Positions 10,928 through 17,573 of a stretch of 17,573 nt of DNA are shown one piece after another. Within the stretch, counting starts at the first letter, position 1. Every line of letters begins with the position of its first letter. Position numbers and translations under genes: made by a program. The stretch comes from Chloroflexota bacterium (GTDB taxonomy: Bacteria > Chloroflexota > Anaerolineae > Ardenticatenales > Ardenticatenaceae). The notes beneath the pieces were generated by a model, which was given only the letters and a program-made list of their open reading frames with translations, made no database searches and was not told the DNA's origin. The stretch is taken from positions 1 to 17,573 of the forward strand of contig DOUV01000395.1 in the NCBI GenBank assembly GCA_003520455.1, given 5' to 3'.

Positions 10928-12679
10928 ATGCTCAGTGAAGGAGCACTCGCCCCGAATGCCGTCGATCCAGAGATTGCCGCGCTGGTGGCCGAGCACGGCA
11001 ATAACCCCGAAGCGATCCTTGCCATCTTCGAGACGCTCCAGTCCCAACGCGGCGGCCTGGCCCAGGCCGACATTTGTGGAATCGCGCGCGCGCTTCGCAT
11101 CCCTACCGCGCAGGCGTACGGCGTGGCGACGTTCTACTCCATGCTCGCGATGTTGCCGCGCCCTGGCCAAACGCTTCGCGTCTGCGACGGTCCGGCCTGC
11201 TGGTTGGATGGCGCCATCCAGGTCCAGATGGCGCTTGAAGCGAACCTGGGAGAGGGATGGAATATCGAGCGGACGAGCTGTCTCGGGCTCTGCGACCGCG
11301 CCCCGGCCGCTCTCGTTGACGGCCACCAATGCGGGCCGCTCACACCCGAGCGGGTGCCGGCTCTACAGAACGGCTGGCGGGGCGAAGCGAGGGTGTATGC
11401 GGAGCCGCGCCAGGGCGAAACGCGAGTTCTCCTTGCCCACGCCGGCGCGATCGACCCGGACTCGATTGATTCCGCACTGGCTCACGGCGCCTACCGCGCC
11501 TTTCAGAGAATGCTCGCTCAATCGCCTGAAACCGTCCTCACAGAGATCGAGTCGGCGGGGCTACGCGGGCGAGGGGGTGCAGGCTTCCCGACCGGCCGTA
11601 AATGGCGGACGGTGGCCCAGGATGATCGGTCACTCAAGTACGTCGTGTGCAACGCCGACGAATCCGAGCCGCTGGTTTTCAAAGACCGGGTGTTGATCGA
11701 CACCAACCCGCACCAGCTCCTTGAAGGTATGATGCTGGCCGCGTATGCCGTCGGTGCGTGCGAAGGCTTCATCTACATTCGCGGCGAGTACAAGGCGCAG
11801 GCGGCCCGGCTCGAGCGGGCTGTCCAGCAGGCGAAGGCTCACGGCTGGCTTGGCGAGCGCATCCACGGTACCGACTTCTCATTTCACGTTCACCTCCATC
11901 GGGGGGCTGGCGCGTACATCTGCGGGGAGGAAACAGCGCTGCTCGAGTCGTTGGAGGGCCGGCGCGGCGAGCCGCGCACCCGCCCGCCGTTCCCCGCCAC
12001 GCACGGCTATCACGGCCAGCCCACCGTGGTGAATAACGTTGAGACCTTTGCGGCAATTCCCTCGATCGTTGCCAGCGGCGCGGCGAGGTATCGCGCCACC
12101 GGCAATCCATCGATGCCTGGCACCAAGCTCTACACGTTGCTCGGCCACGTCAATCGTCCCGGCCTGTTCGAGGCGCCGTTCGGCCTGACGCTCCGGCAGG
12201 TTATCGAAGAGTTCGGCGGCGGCATGCGACCCGGCTCGACCTTCCACTTCGCTCTGACCGGCGGTGCCGCCGGCACCATCGTTCCGCCCACCCTGCTGGA
12301 TCTGCCGATCGACTACACCTCGGCCGCGAAGGGCGTGGCGCTCGGGGCGGGGGCCTTCCTGGTCTGCGACCAATCGGTCTCGCCGGTAGCCCTGCTGCGC
12401 GAGTTGCTGCATTTCTTTGCATCTGAGTCGTGCGGCAAATGTACACCCTGCCGCGTCGGCACGCGCCGGGCACGGGAGGTTCTGGACGGGCTGGTTGCCA
12501 GGCAGGGTCGCACGGGCGATATCGACGAACTCAGGCGGCTGGCCGATCTGCTGCAGGCTGCCTCATTCTGCGGCCTGGGCCAGTCGGTGGCGATCCCAAT
12601 GAGATCGGCGCTGGCCCACTTCGGAAGCGCGTTTGAGGTGCCATCGAGCGCCGTAGTCGTGAACCGAGAGGAGGAATAG
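10928..12679 (+). CDS. fdhB: Formate dehydrogenase beta subunit, NuoE-NuoF fusion (NAD+ reducing)
   Basis: This 583-residue chain takes electrons from the formate-oxidising subunit and passes them through Fe-S clusters and FMN to NAD+. Residues 1 to about 150 form a NuoE-like thioredoxin-fold domain with 2Fe-2S ligands Cys86, Cys91 (C-x4-C), Cys118 and Cys122 (C-x3-C). Residues from about 190 on are NuoF-like: GRGGAGFPTGRKW (about 211-223) for NADH and FMN, CNADESEP at 241, GAGAYICGEETALLESLEG, THGYHGQPTVVNNVETFA, and a C-terminal 4Fe-4S site SCGKCTPC (Cys502, 505, 508) with Cys548. In many FDHs (FdsG and FdsB of Rhodobacter/Cupriavidus) these are two proteins; here they are fused. No extra C-terminal ferredoxin domain of the kind found in HydB-type bifurcating enzymes is present. 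After CNADESEP the usual Gly-Thr reads Leu-Val. The 3' end overlaps the strong ribosome site of a small downstream gene. Confidence 0.92.
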   Translation: MLSEGALAPNAVDPEIAALVAEHGNNPEAILAIFETLQSQRGGLAQADICGIARALRIPTAQAYGVATFYSMLAMLPRPGQTLRVCDGPACWLDGAIQVQMALEANLGEGWNIERTSCLGLCDRAPAALVDGHQCGPLTPERVPALQNGWRGEARVYAEPRQGETRVLLAHAGAIDPDSIDSALAHGAYRAFQRMLAQSPETVLTEIESAGLRGRGGAGFPTGRKWRTVAQDDRSLKYVVCNADESEPLVFKDRVLIDTNPHQLLEGMMLAAYAVGACEGFIYIRGEYKAQAARLERAVQQAKAHGWLGERIHGTDFSFHVHLHRGAGAYICGEETALLESLEGRRGEPRTRPPFPATHGYHGQPTVVNNVETFAAIPSIVASGAARYRATGNPSMPGTKLYTLLGHVNRPGLFEAPFGLTLRQVIEEFGGGMRPGSTFHFALTGGAAGTIVPPTLLDLPIDYTSAAKGVALGAGAFLVCDQSVSPVALLRELLHFFASESCGKCTPCRVGTRRAREVLDGLVARQGRTGDIDELRRLADLLQAASFCGLGQSVAIPMRSALAHFGSAFEVPSSAVVVNREEE

Positions 12680-12683
12680 CGTG
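12669..12683 (+). promoter_or_regulatory. Strong ribosome binding site in front of a dead GTG start
   Basis: AGGAGG (12669-12674) overlaps the end of fdhB and lies six bases before GTG at 12681. That frame reads only eight codons to TAA at 12705-12707, then continues in the same frame as the glutaredoxin-like remnant. The site marks where the intact gene probably began. Confidence 0.55.
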
Positions 12684-12923
12684 AACAGCCGGTTGTTGCC
12701 GGACTAAGGAGCGATGGGGTTTGATGTGGAAGAGGTAGATCTTACGCTCAAGCCAGATCTGTTGGTGGCCAAAGGCATTCGAGCCGTGCCCGTGGTTGCG
12801 GCGGGAGAACAACGGCTCGTAGGCCACGCGACGAGCGAGCAACGAGCCGCCTTGATCCGAGATGTGCTGGTTCCCACTCGGTTGACAGCACTCGCAGGAA
12901 GCCGCTCGGTCTACCCTAGCTGA
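12681..12923 (+). pseudogene. Glutaredoxin-like protein remnant lacking CxxC
   Basis: Between 12714 and 12923 a 69-codon frame reads MGFDVEEVDLTLKPDLL, then VAKGIRAVPVVAAGEQRLVG and HATSEQRAALI. This is the second half of a small glutaredoxin/thioredoxin-like fold, including the cis-Pro region (RAVPVV). The first beta strand and the CxxC active site that should precede it are missing. In the same frame upstream, GTG 12681 with a strong ribosome site opens eight codons and then meets TAA at 12705. The simplest reading is that a gene starting at 12681 lost about ten or more codons, including CxxC, and gained a stop. The ATG at 12714 has only two bases after AAGGAG, so translation from it would need re-initiation after the TAA. 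The alternative is a real short protein with a non-thiol role. It lies in the middle of the fdhB-fdhA pair, so the intact form may have served the formate dehydrogenase. Confidence 0.6.
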
Positions 12924-12979
12924 CGCGCGACATCACCGTTCTGAGCCGGTTCGGGAGTGCCCCAGCAGAGGGAGACACC

Positions 12980-15817
12980 ATGACTGTGAACTTGACCATC
13001 AATGATCGACCGATCGAGGCGGATGAAGGCCAGACCGTTCTCGAAGCGGCCCGCGCCCATGGAATCGAGATCCCGACACTGTGCTACCACAAGGAGCTGT
13101 CGGCGGTCGGTTCGTGCCGGCTGTGCATTGTCGAGGCGAACGGCATCCGCGGCCAGGTGGCGTCGTGCACGCTGCCTGTGAGCGATGGGATGGTCGTCCG
13201 CACCGAGACTCCGGCCCTGGCTGAGTCTCGCAGGATGGCCTTAGAGTTGCTGCTATACGACTATGTCGATGCTGGCTACGCCGCCGGCGACCGCGCCGAC
13301 ACGGAGTTCATGCGTTGGGTCAGGCACTACGATGCCGGGCTCCCCGACGGCGTAACGCCAACGCCGCGTTACGCCGTCAACAGCGACCCGAACCCGTTCG
13401 TGTGGGTCGACCTCAACAAGTGCATTCTCTGCACCCGCTGTGTGCGGGCCTGTGCGGAAGTGCAGGGACGCTTTGTATGGGGGTTGGCCGAGCGTGGCTT
13501 CGACGCCCGGATCGTCGCGGGCGCGGACACAACGATGCTCAGGGCCCGTTGCGAATCGTGCGGTGCGTGTGTGGCCTACTGCCCGACCGGCGCCCTGGAC
13601 AACAAGATGTCGATCGGGCTGGGCAAACCCGACAAGGTAGTCACCACCACCTGCACCTACTGCGGCGTCGGTTGCCAACTCGATCTCAATGTGAAGGACG
13701 GCAAGATCATTCGGGTCACCTCCAACCCCAGGGCCCCGGTCAACGGCATGGCGCTCTGTGTGAAGGGGCGCTACGGCTATGATTTCGTGCACCATCCGGA
13801 CCGTCTGACCAGGCCGAAAGTGCGCCAGTATTTGCTAGATGGCTCGGGAACCCGGCTGCGGCCGGGCCATCGGGGTGAGTGGGTCGAGGTGGACTGGGAG
13901 ACGGCGCTCGACATCACGGCCCGGAAACTGGTGGCGGTCAAGCGTGAGTCGGGGCCGGAGGCTATCGGCGTGTTGGGCTCGGCCAAGTGTACCAATGAAG
14001 AGAACTACCTGATGCAGAAGTTCGCGCGCCAGGTGATCGGTACTCACAACGTCGATCACTGCGCGCGGCTGTGCCACGCCTCGACCGTGGCCGGGCTGGC
14101 GATGTGCTTCGGCTCCGGAGCCATGAGCAACACGATGGATGACATTGCCAGGCACGCTGAGGCGATCCTGATCATCGGCTCAAACACGACCGAGCAGCAT
14201 CCGGTCTTCGGTACGAAGATCCGCCAGGCCGTGCTGCGGCACGGGGTCAAGCTGGTCGTCGCCGATCCGCGGAAGATCGACATCACCGACTTCGCCCTGC
14301 TCCACATCCGGCAGAAGCCGGGCACCGACGTGGCGCTGATCAACGGCATCATGCACATCGTGCTGAAGAGGGACTGGCAGGATCAGGCCTTCATCGACGA
14401 GCGCTGCGAGGGCTTCGAGGAGTTCAAAGCGACGGTCGAGCAGTACACGCCGGAGCTTGTCTCCGAGATCACGGGCGTGCCGGTTGAGGACCTGTACCAG
14501 GCGGCCGAGATCCTGGCCCTCAACCGGCCGATGGCGGTCATCTGGTCGATGGGCATCACGCAACACACCACCGGTGTGATGAACGTGCTCAGCCTGGGTA
14601 ACCTGCAGATGCTGCTGGGGAACATGGGTGTGCCGGGTGGCGGCGTCAACCCACTGCGCGGCCAGAACAATGTCCAGGGCGCCTGCGACGTGGCCGCGCT
14701 GCCGAACGTCTTCCCGGGGTATCAGCCGGTGACGAGCGAGGCCGTGCGTGAGAAGTTTGCGGCAGCCTGGGAGCTGTCACAGATTGACAGGTTGCAGGTC
14801 GAAGGTTCCGTCTCCAGCCGGCAACCCTCCAACCTTCCACCCCCCAACTTTTCCGCCAGGCCCGGTCTGACGGTGACGGAGATGATCCCACTGGCGGGCG
14901 AGGAGACGATTCGGGCGCTGTACATCCTGGGCGAAGACCCGGTGCTGACCGACGCGGACATCAACCACGTGCGCGCGGCCCTGGACAACTGCGAGTTCAT
15001 CGTTTTGCAGGAGATCTTCCCCTCGGAGACGTCGGCATTCGCGGATGTGCTCCTACCAGGAGTGGCTTGGGCCGAGAAGGACGGGACGTTCACCAACACC
15101 GAACGGCGTATCCAACTGGTGCACAAGGCGCTCGGTTCGCCCGGTGCGGCCCGGTCGGACTGGGCGATCACCTCCGAATTGGCGAAGCGGGTGTTGCAAC
15201 TCGAAGGCCTTACGCCGGTTGGCGCCCAGGCGGGTTGGGACTACGCCTCCCCGGCGCACATCATGGACGAGATCGCCGCCGTCACGCCGTCGTACGCCGG
15301 GGTGAATCACGCCCGGCTGGAGCACGGCGACCAGCTTCATTGGCCGGTCAAGAGCGCCGATCATGCCGGCACGCCGATCTTGCATGTGGGCCAGTTCACG
15401 CGCGGCAAGGGCAAGTTCCACGCTATCGATCACTTGCCGCCGAAGGAACTGCCCGACGCAGAGTATCCGATGGTGCTTACCACCGGCCGGGTGATCTACC
15501 ACTGGCACGGGGGCGAGATCACCCGGCGGGCGAAAGGTCTGCTGGAGGTGTACCCTGAGTCGCTGGTCGAAATCAGCCCGGAGGATGCCATCAAAATCGG
15601 ACTGGACGGCCACACGATGGTTCGGGTCTCGTCACGGCGCGGTGAGATGATTGCCAGAGCCGTTGTCACCGATCGCGTTTCACCGGGTTTGATCTTTGGC
15701 AACTTCCACTTTCCCGGTATCCAGAATATCAACAACGTAACGATTGCCGCGCTCGACCCCATCGCCAAGATTCCCGAGTTCAAGGTGTGCGCGGTGCAGG
15801 TCGAGGTCGTTGACTGA
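12980..15817 (+). CDS. fdhA: Formate dehydrogenase alpha subunit (Mo/W-bis-MGD, NuoG-like N-terminus)
   Basis: The 945-residue catalytic chain oxidises formate to CO2 at a molybdenum or tungsten bis-MGD centre, probably in the cytosol since no twin-arginine signal is seen. Order: 2Fe-2S ferredoxin domain (Cys35, 46, 49, 63); two 4Fe-4S sites (Cys148/151/154/158 and Cys191/194/197/201); the cofactor-proximal 4Fe-4S site (Cys225/228/232/260); then the molybdopterin domain. HCARLCHASTVAG places Cys365-His366 at the metal-ligand position, so this is a Cys and not a selenocysteine enzyme. The C-terminal dinucleotide-binding domain has TTGRVIYHWHGGEITRRAKG. No Cys occurs between 64 and 147, so the NuoG-type His-Cys3 cluster is absent. 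Residues 598-627 look like an inserted repeat (see the repeat at 14782-14860). The start has GAGGGAGA five bases before ATG. It pairs with fdhB upstream; the gap between them holds the glutaredoxin remnant. Confidence 0.95.
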   Translation: MTVNLTINDRPIEADEGQTVLEAARAHGIEIPTLCYHKELSAVGSCRLCIVEANGIRGQVASCTLPVSDGMVVRTETPALAESRRMALELLLYDYVDAGYAAGDRADTEFMRWVRHYDAGLPDGVTPTPRYAVNSDPNPFVWVDLNKCILCTRCVRACAEVQGRFVWGLAERGFDARIVAGADTTMLRARCESCGACVAYCPTGALDNKMSIGLGKPDKVVTTTCTYCGVGCQLDLNVKDGKIIRVTSNPRAPVNGMALCVKGRYGYDFVHHPDRLTRPKVRQYLLDGSGTRLRPGHRGEWVEVDWETALDITARKLVAVKRESGPEAIGVLGSAKCTNEENYLMQKFARQVIGTHNVDHCARLCHASTVAGLAMCFGSGAMSNTMDDIARHAEAILIIGSNTTEQHPVFGTKIRQAVLRHGVKLVVADPRKIDITDFALLHIRQKPGTDVALINGIMHIVLKRDWQDQAFIDERCEGFEEFKATVEQYTPELVSEITGVPVEDLYQAAEILALNRPMAVIWSMGITQHTTGVMNVLSLGNLQMLLGNMGVPGGGVNPLRGQNNVQGACDVAALPNVFPGYQPVTSEAVREKFAAAWELSQIDRLQVEGSVSSRQPSNLPPPNFSARPGLTVTEMIPLAGEETIRALYILGEDPVLTDADINHVRAALDNCEFIVLQEIFPSETSAFADVLLPGVAWAEKDGTFTNTERRIQLVHKALGSPGAARSDWAITSELAKRVLQLEGLTPVGAQAGWDYASPAHIMDEIAAVTPSYAGVNHARLEHGDQLHWPVKSADHAGTPILHVGQFTRGKGKFHAIDHLPPKELPDAEYPMVLTTGRVIYHWHGGEITRRAKGLLEVYPESLVEISPEDAIKIGLDGHTMVRVSSRRGEMIARAVVTDRVSPGLIFGNFHFPGIQNINNVTIAALDPIAKIPEFKVCAVQVEVVD
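14782..14860. repeat. Repeat-like segment inserted in frame in fdhA
   Basis: The DNA here has a Py/Pu-biased composition unlike the flanking gene. It carries GGTTGC (14790-14795) with GCAACC (14821-14826), and GAAGGTT (14801-14807) with AACCTTC (14831-14837), two interleaved complementary pairs. It encodes Ser-, Gln- and Pro-rich protein between Trp597 and Pro628, where I would expect only a few residues. The style (AACCT/GCAACC units) recalls intergenic repeats I associate with Chloroflexota. That link is from memory. Confidence 0.5.
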
Positions 15818-15974
15818 TGAGGGCCTGAAAGCGGGCGTAACGAAAGGAGGAGATAGACTGACGGTATTGACTCTGTGACAACGAATAACGGGCGACGGAT
15901 GAGCAAAGGTGCTATCTTGGCAGCAACACGTTTCAGAGGAGGGCAGTGGTTTGCCAAGAACCGGAGCAGGAGGT

Positions 15975-16040
15975 GAAACGCAAGGCGCGGGAAGAATGTG
16001 GGAGCCAAACCAAAGGCCTTCATTGCGCGCCTTGCGTTTC
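15975..16040. repeat. 15-bp perfect inverted repeat upstream of citrate synthase
   Basis: GAAACGCAAGGCGCG (15975-15989) and CGCGCCTTGCGTTTC (16026-16040) are exact reverse complements across a 36-base loop. AACCAAA in the loop (16008-16014) can instead pair with TTTGGTT after the second arm (16047-16053), so two exclusive folds are possible. No T tract follows. Confidence 0.7.
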
Positions 16041-16067
16041 GTGTTGTTTGGTTCAGTAACTTGACGA

Positions 16068-16100
16068 AGAGTCGTGCGACTCTGAGAAGATGCCATCTTC
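16068..16100. promoter_or_regulatory. Two tandem palindromes in the citrate synthase leader
   Basis: AGAGTCG-TG-CGACTCT (16068-16083) and GAAGAT-GCC-ATCTTC (16086-16100) are perfect dyads two bases apart, just downstream of TTGACG (16061-16066). They could be protein-binding sites or small hairpins. No -10 element of good quality is placed for the TTGACG. Confidence 0.4.
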
Positions 16101-16139
16101 GGATCGCGGTCAGATTCCGCCGGATGTGCAAATTCTGTT

Positions 16140-16173
16140 GGAGGTACAAACTATGTCAGGAGGAACGACAATG
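16140..16173 (+). promoter_or_regulatory. Two ribosome sites for two in-frame gltA starts
   Basis: GGAGGT (16140-16145) lies seven bases before ATG 16153, and AGGAGG (16158-16163) lies seven bases before ATG 16171. Both ATGs are in frame and differ by six residues. I chose 16171 because MASDTLTITDNRTG matches the usual N-terminus of the family. Confidence 0.6.
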
Positions 16174-17472
16174 GCGAGTGATACTCTCACCATCACCGAT
16201 AACCGTACCGGAAAATCATACGAGCTGCCGATCACCAACGGGACCATTAAGGCCATCGATTTGCGCCAGATCAGGACCAGACCCGACGACTTTGGACTGA
16301 TGAGCTATGATCCGGCCTTCACCAACACAGCCTCCACCAAGAGCACGATTACATTCATCGATGGCGACAAGGGCATCCTGCGCTATCGAGGCTATCCCAT
16401 CGAGCAACTGGCTGAAAAGAGTACCTATCTCGAAACAGCCTACCTGATCCTCTTCGGCGAGCTCCCTACGGCGTCGCAGCTCGAGGAGTGGAAGTTCGAG
16501 ATCACCCACCATACCATCCTGCACGAGAACATCAAGCAGTTGATCGATGCCTTCCGCTACGATGCCCACCCGATGGGGATGTTGATCAGCACAGTGGCGG
16601 GCCTCTCGACCTTCTACCCGGAGGCAAACCAGATCGCCGATCCCGACACCCGGCTGCTTCAGATCAAACGCCTGATCGCGAAAGTGCCGACCATCGCCGC
16701 CTTTACCTACCGGCACAGCATGGGGTTCCCGTACGTCTACCCGGATAATGAGCTCAGCTACCCCGGTAACTTTTTGAGTATGATGTTCAAGATGACTGAG
16801 CCGAAATACAGGGTGAATCCGATTCTGGAGCGAGCGCTGGATGTGCTATTCATCCTCCACGCCGACCACGAGCAAAACTGCAGCACCAACGCCATGCGCT
16901 CGATCGGCTCGTCGCGGGTAGACCCCTATTCCGCCCTGGCCGGGGCCGCCGCGGCGCTCTACGGGCCACTCCACGGCGGCGCGAATGAGGCGGTGCTGCG
17001 TATGCTGGGCGAAATCGGCACCAAGGTCAACGTCCCGGCCTTCATCGAGAAGGTGAAGAGGGGTGAGGGCCGGCTGATGGGCTTCGGCCACCGGGTCTAC
17101 AAGAACTACGACCCCCGGGCCAGCATCATCAAGCAGGTCGCCGACCAGGTCTTCGAAGTGACCGGCCGGAACCCACTGATCGATATTGCGCTGGAGTTGG
17201 AGCGAATTGCGCTCGAGGACGATTACTTCGTCTCGCGCAAGTTGTATCCCAACGTGGACTTCTACTCGGGGATCATCTATCAGGCGATGAAGCTGCCGGT
17301 GACCATGTTCCCGGTCATGTTTGCGATCCCGCGCACGGTCGGATGGTTGGCCCAGTGGGTCGAGATGCTCACCGACCCGGAGCAGAAGATTGCTCGCCCG
17401 CGCCAGGTCTACCTCGGATACGGTGCCCGCGACTACGTCCCACTGGAGCAGCGCGAGTACGCATTTGCCTAG
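16171..17472 (+). CDS. gltA: Citrate synthase (type II-like)
   Basis: It joins acetyl-CoA and oxaloacetate to citrate in the cytosol. The 433-residue protein has the E. coli-type layout: an N-terminal beta domain (LTITDNRTGKSYELPITNG, then FTNTASTKSTITFIDGD), followed by the all-helical core from ILRYRGYPIEQLAE on. Catalytic residues are His268 in GPLHGGANEA, His307 in GFGHRVYKNYDPR and Asp363 in YPNVDFYSG, with spacing close to E. coli His264, His305 and Asp362. ILHADHEQNCS (His230 and His233) matches the oxaloacetate-site region. The length and the N-terminal domain suggest the hexameric, NADH-sensitive type, but NADH control cannot be judged from sequence alone. It follows fdhA after a 353-base gap with its own leader structures, so it is probably transcribed separately. 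Nothing in the sequence marks it as a reversible (citrate-cleaving) variant. Confidence 0.96.
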   Translation: MASDTLTITDNRTGKSYELPITNGTIKAIDLRQIRTRPDDFGLMSYDPAFTNTASTKSTITFIDGDKGILRYRGYPIEQLAEKSTYLETAYLILFGELPTASQLEEWKFEITHHTILHENIKQLIDAFRYDAHPMGMLISTVAGLSTFYPEANQIADPDTRLLQIKRLIAKVPTIAAFTYRHSMGFPYVYPDNELSYPGNFLSMMFKMTEPKYRVNPILERALDVLFILHADHEQNCSTNAMRSIGSSRVDPYSALAGAAAALYGPLHGGANEAVLRMLGEIGTKVNVPAFIEKVKRGEGRLMGFGHRVYKNYDPRASIIKQVADQVFEVTGRNPLIDIALELERIALEDDYFVSRKLYPNVDFYSGIIYQAMKLPVTMFPVMFAIPRTVGWLAQWVEMLTDPEQKIARPRQVYLGYGARDYVPLEQREYAFA

Positions 17473-17489
17473 AGCGCCGGTCAAGGAGT

Positions 17490-17506
17490 CAGACTTCCGA
17501 AGTCTG
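17490..17506. repeat. Small palindrome after gltA
   Basis: CAGACTT-CCG-AAGTCTG is a perfect 7+3+7 dyad 17 bases after the gltA stop. It lacks a T tract, so it is a weak terminator candidate or a REP-like unit. The rest of 17473-17573 shows no gene. Confidence 0.5.
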
Positions 17507-17573
17507 GTGGGGATTGTGCTTGCCCAAAACGCGCTTCGTCGAGGGTGATAGAGGCGCGCACCTGCCGCAAACA

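Larger units (their letters stand above)
15818..16152. other. Gap between fdhA and citrate synthase, no sure gene
   Basis: No recognisable protein is encoded. A 25-codon frame at 15899-15976 (basic, weak ribosome site) is the only short candidate and I do not call it. AAAGGAGGAGA at 15843-15853 is a strong orphan Shine-Dalgarno sequence with no usable start behind it. The gap also holds a 15-bp inverted repeat (15975-16040) and two compact palindromes (16068-16083 and 16086-16100). Confidence 0.5.

Noticed and set aside
12882..12917. TTGACA as the -35 of an fdhA promoter
   Set aside because: The hexamer is perfect but no acceptable -10 lies 16-19 bases downstream; the nearest (TCTACC/TACCCT) is 22-24 away.
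14071..14076. Possible selenocysteine site in FdhA
   Set aside because: The metal-ligand codon is TGC (Cys365), not TGA; there is no in-frame TGA or need for a SECIS element.
15899..15976. 25-codon frame starting MSKGAILAATRF
   Set aside because: Very short, weak ribosome site, no known family, and it runs into the 15-bp inverted repeat; not supported as a gene.
16090..16170. Upstream extension of citrate synthase to 16090
   Set aside because: The added residues are not family-like and the ATG at 16090 lies within a palindrome without a ribosome site; two good ribosome sites support 16153 or 16171.

Overview
The window is GC-rich bacterial DNA in which every gene I can support lies on the + strand. 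It reads as a central-carbon and formate block: pyruvate phosphate dikinase (ppdK), single-chain pyruvate:ferredoxin oxidoreductase (nifJ/por), a dihydroorotate-dehydrogenase-like flavoprotein, a formate/nitrite-family channel, an NAD-linked formate dehydrogenase of two chains (a NuoE-NuoF fusion and a NuoG-like molybdenum or tungsten subunit), and citrate synthase. My best guess for the host is a member of the Chloroflexota. The guess rests on the enzyme complement, the overall look of the proteins and a short AACCT/GCAACC-type repeat. It is inference from memory and not proven by any marker gene here.

Layout. 2-994 is the 3' part of a TolB/WD40-like beta-propeller gene that enters from the left edge. 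1241-1706 is a small anchored DUF5666-like gene broken by two frameshifts, followed by a good intrinsic terminator near 1791-1825. 1989-4775 is ppdK. A 349-base gap with a perfect 16-bp inverted repeat, an operator-like palindrome and two leader hairpins precedes nifJ (5125-8715). Then, with gaps of 70-84 bases, come the DHOD-like gene (8800-9834), the formate channel (9905-10846) and fdhB (10928-12679). A decayed glutaredoxin-like gene (12681-12923) sits between fdhB and fdhA (12980-15817). A 353-base gap with a 15-bp inverted repeat and two small palindromes leads to citrate synthase (16171-17472). The last 100 bases hold one small palindrome and no gene.

How the genes may work together. 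Formate enters through the FocA-type channel and is oxidised to CO2 with NAD+ reduction by the soluble FdhAB enzyme. PFOR links acetyl-CoA, CO2 and ferredoxin to pyruvate. PPDK links pyruvate to PEP. Citrate synthase links acetyl-CoA to the TCA cycle. Run in the reductive direction this gives a formate-fed route from CO2 and acetyl-CoA to PEP. Run oxidatively it is pyruvate catabolism with formate as an extra electron donor. Sequence alone does not choose between them.

Most unusual points: a repeat-like segment inserted in frame in fdhA; loss of the NuoG-type His-Cys3 cluster ligands in FdhA; a DHOD-like protein without the catalytic Cys/Ser beside PFOR; a glutaredoxin remnant that kept a strong ribosome site but lost its CxxC; and inverted repeats in nearly every intergenic gap, one of them tying the stop codon of one gene to the Shine-Dalgarno sequence of the formate channel.
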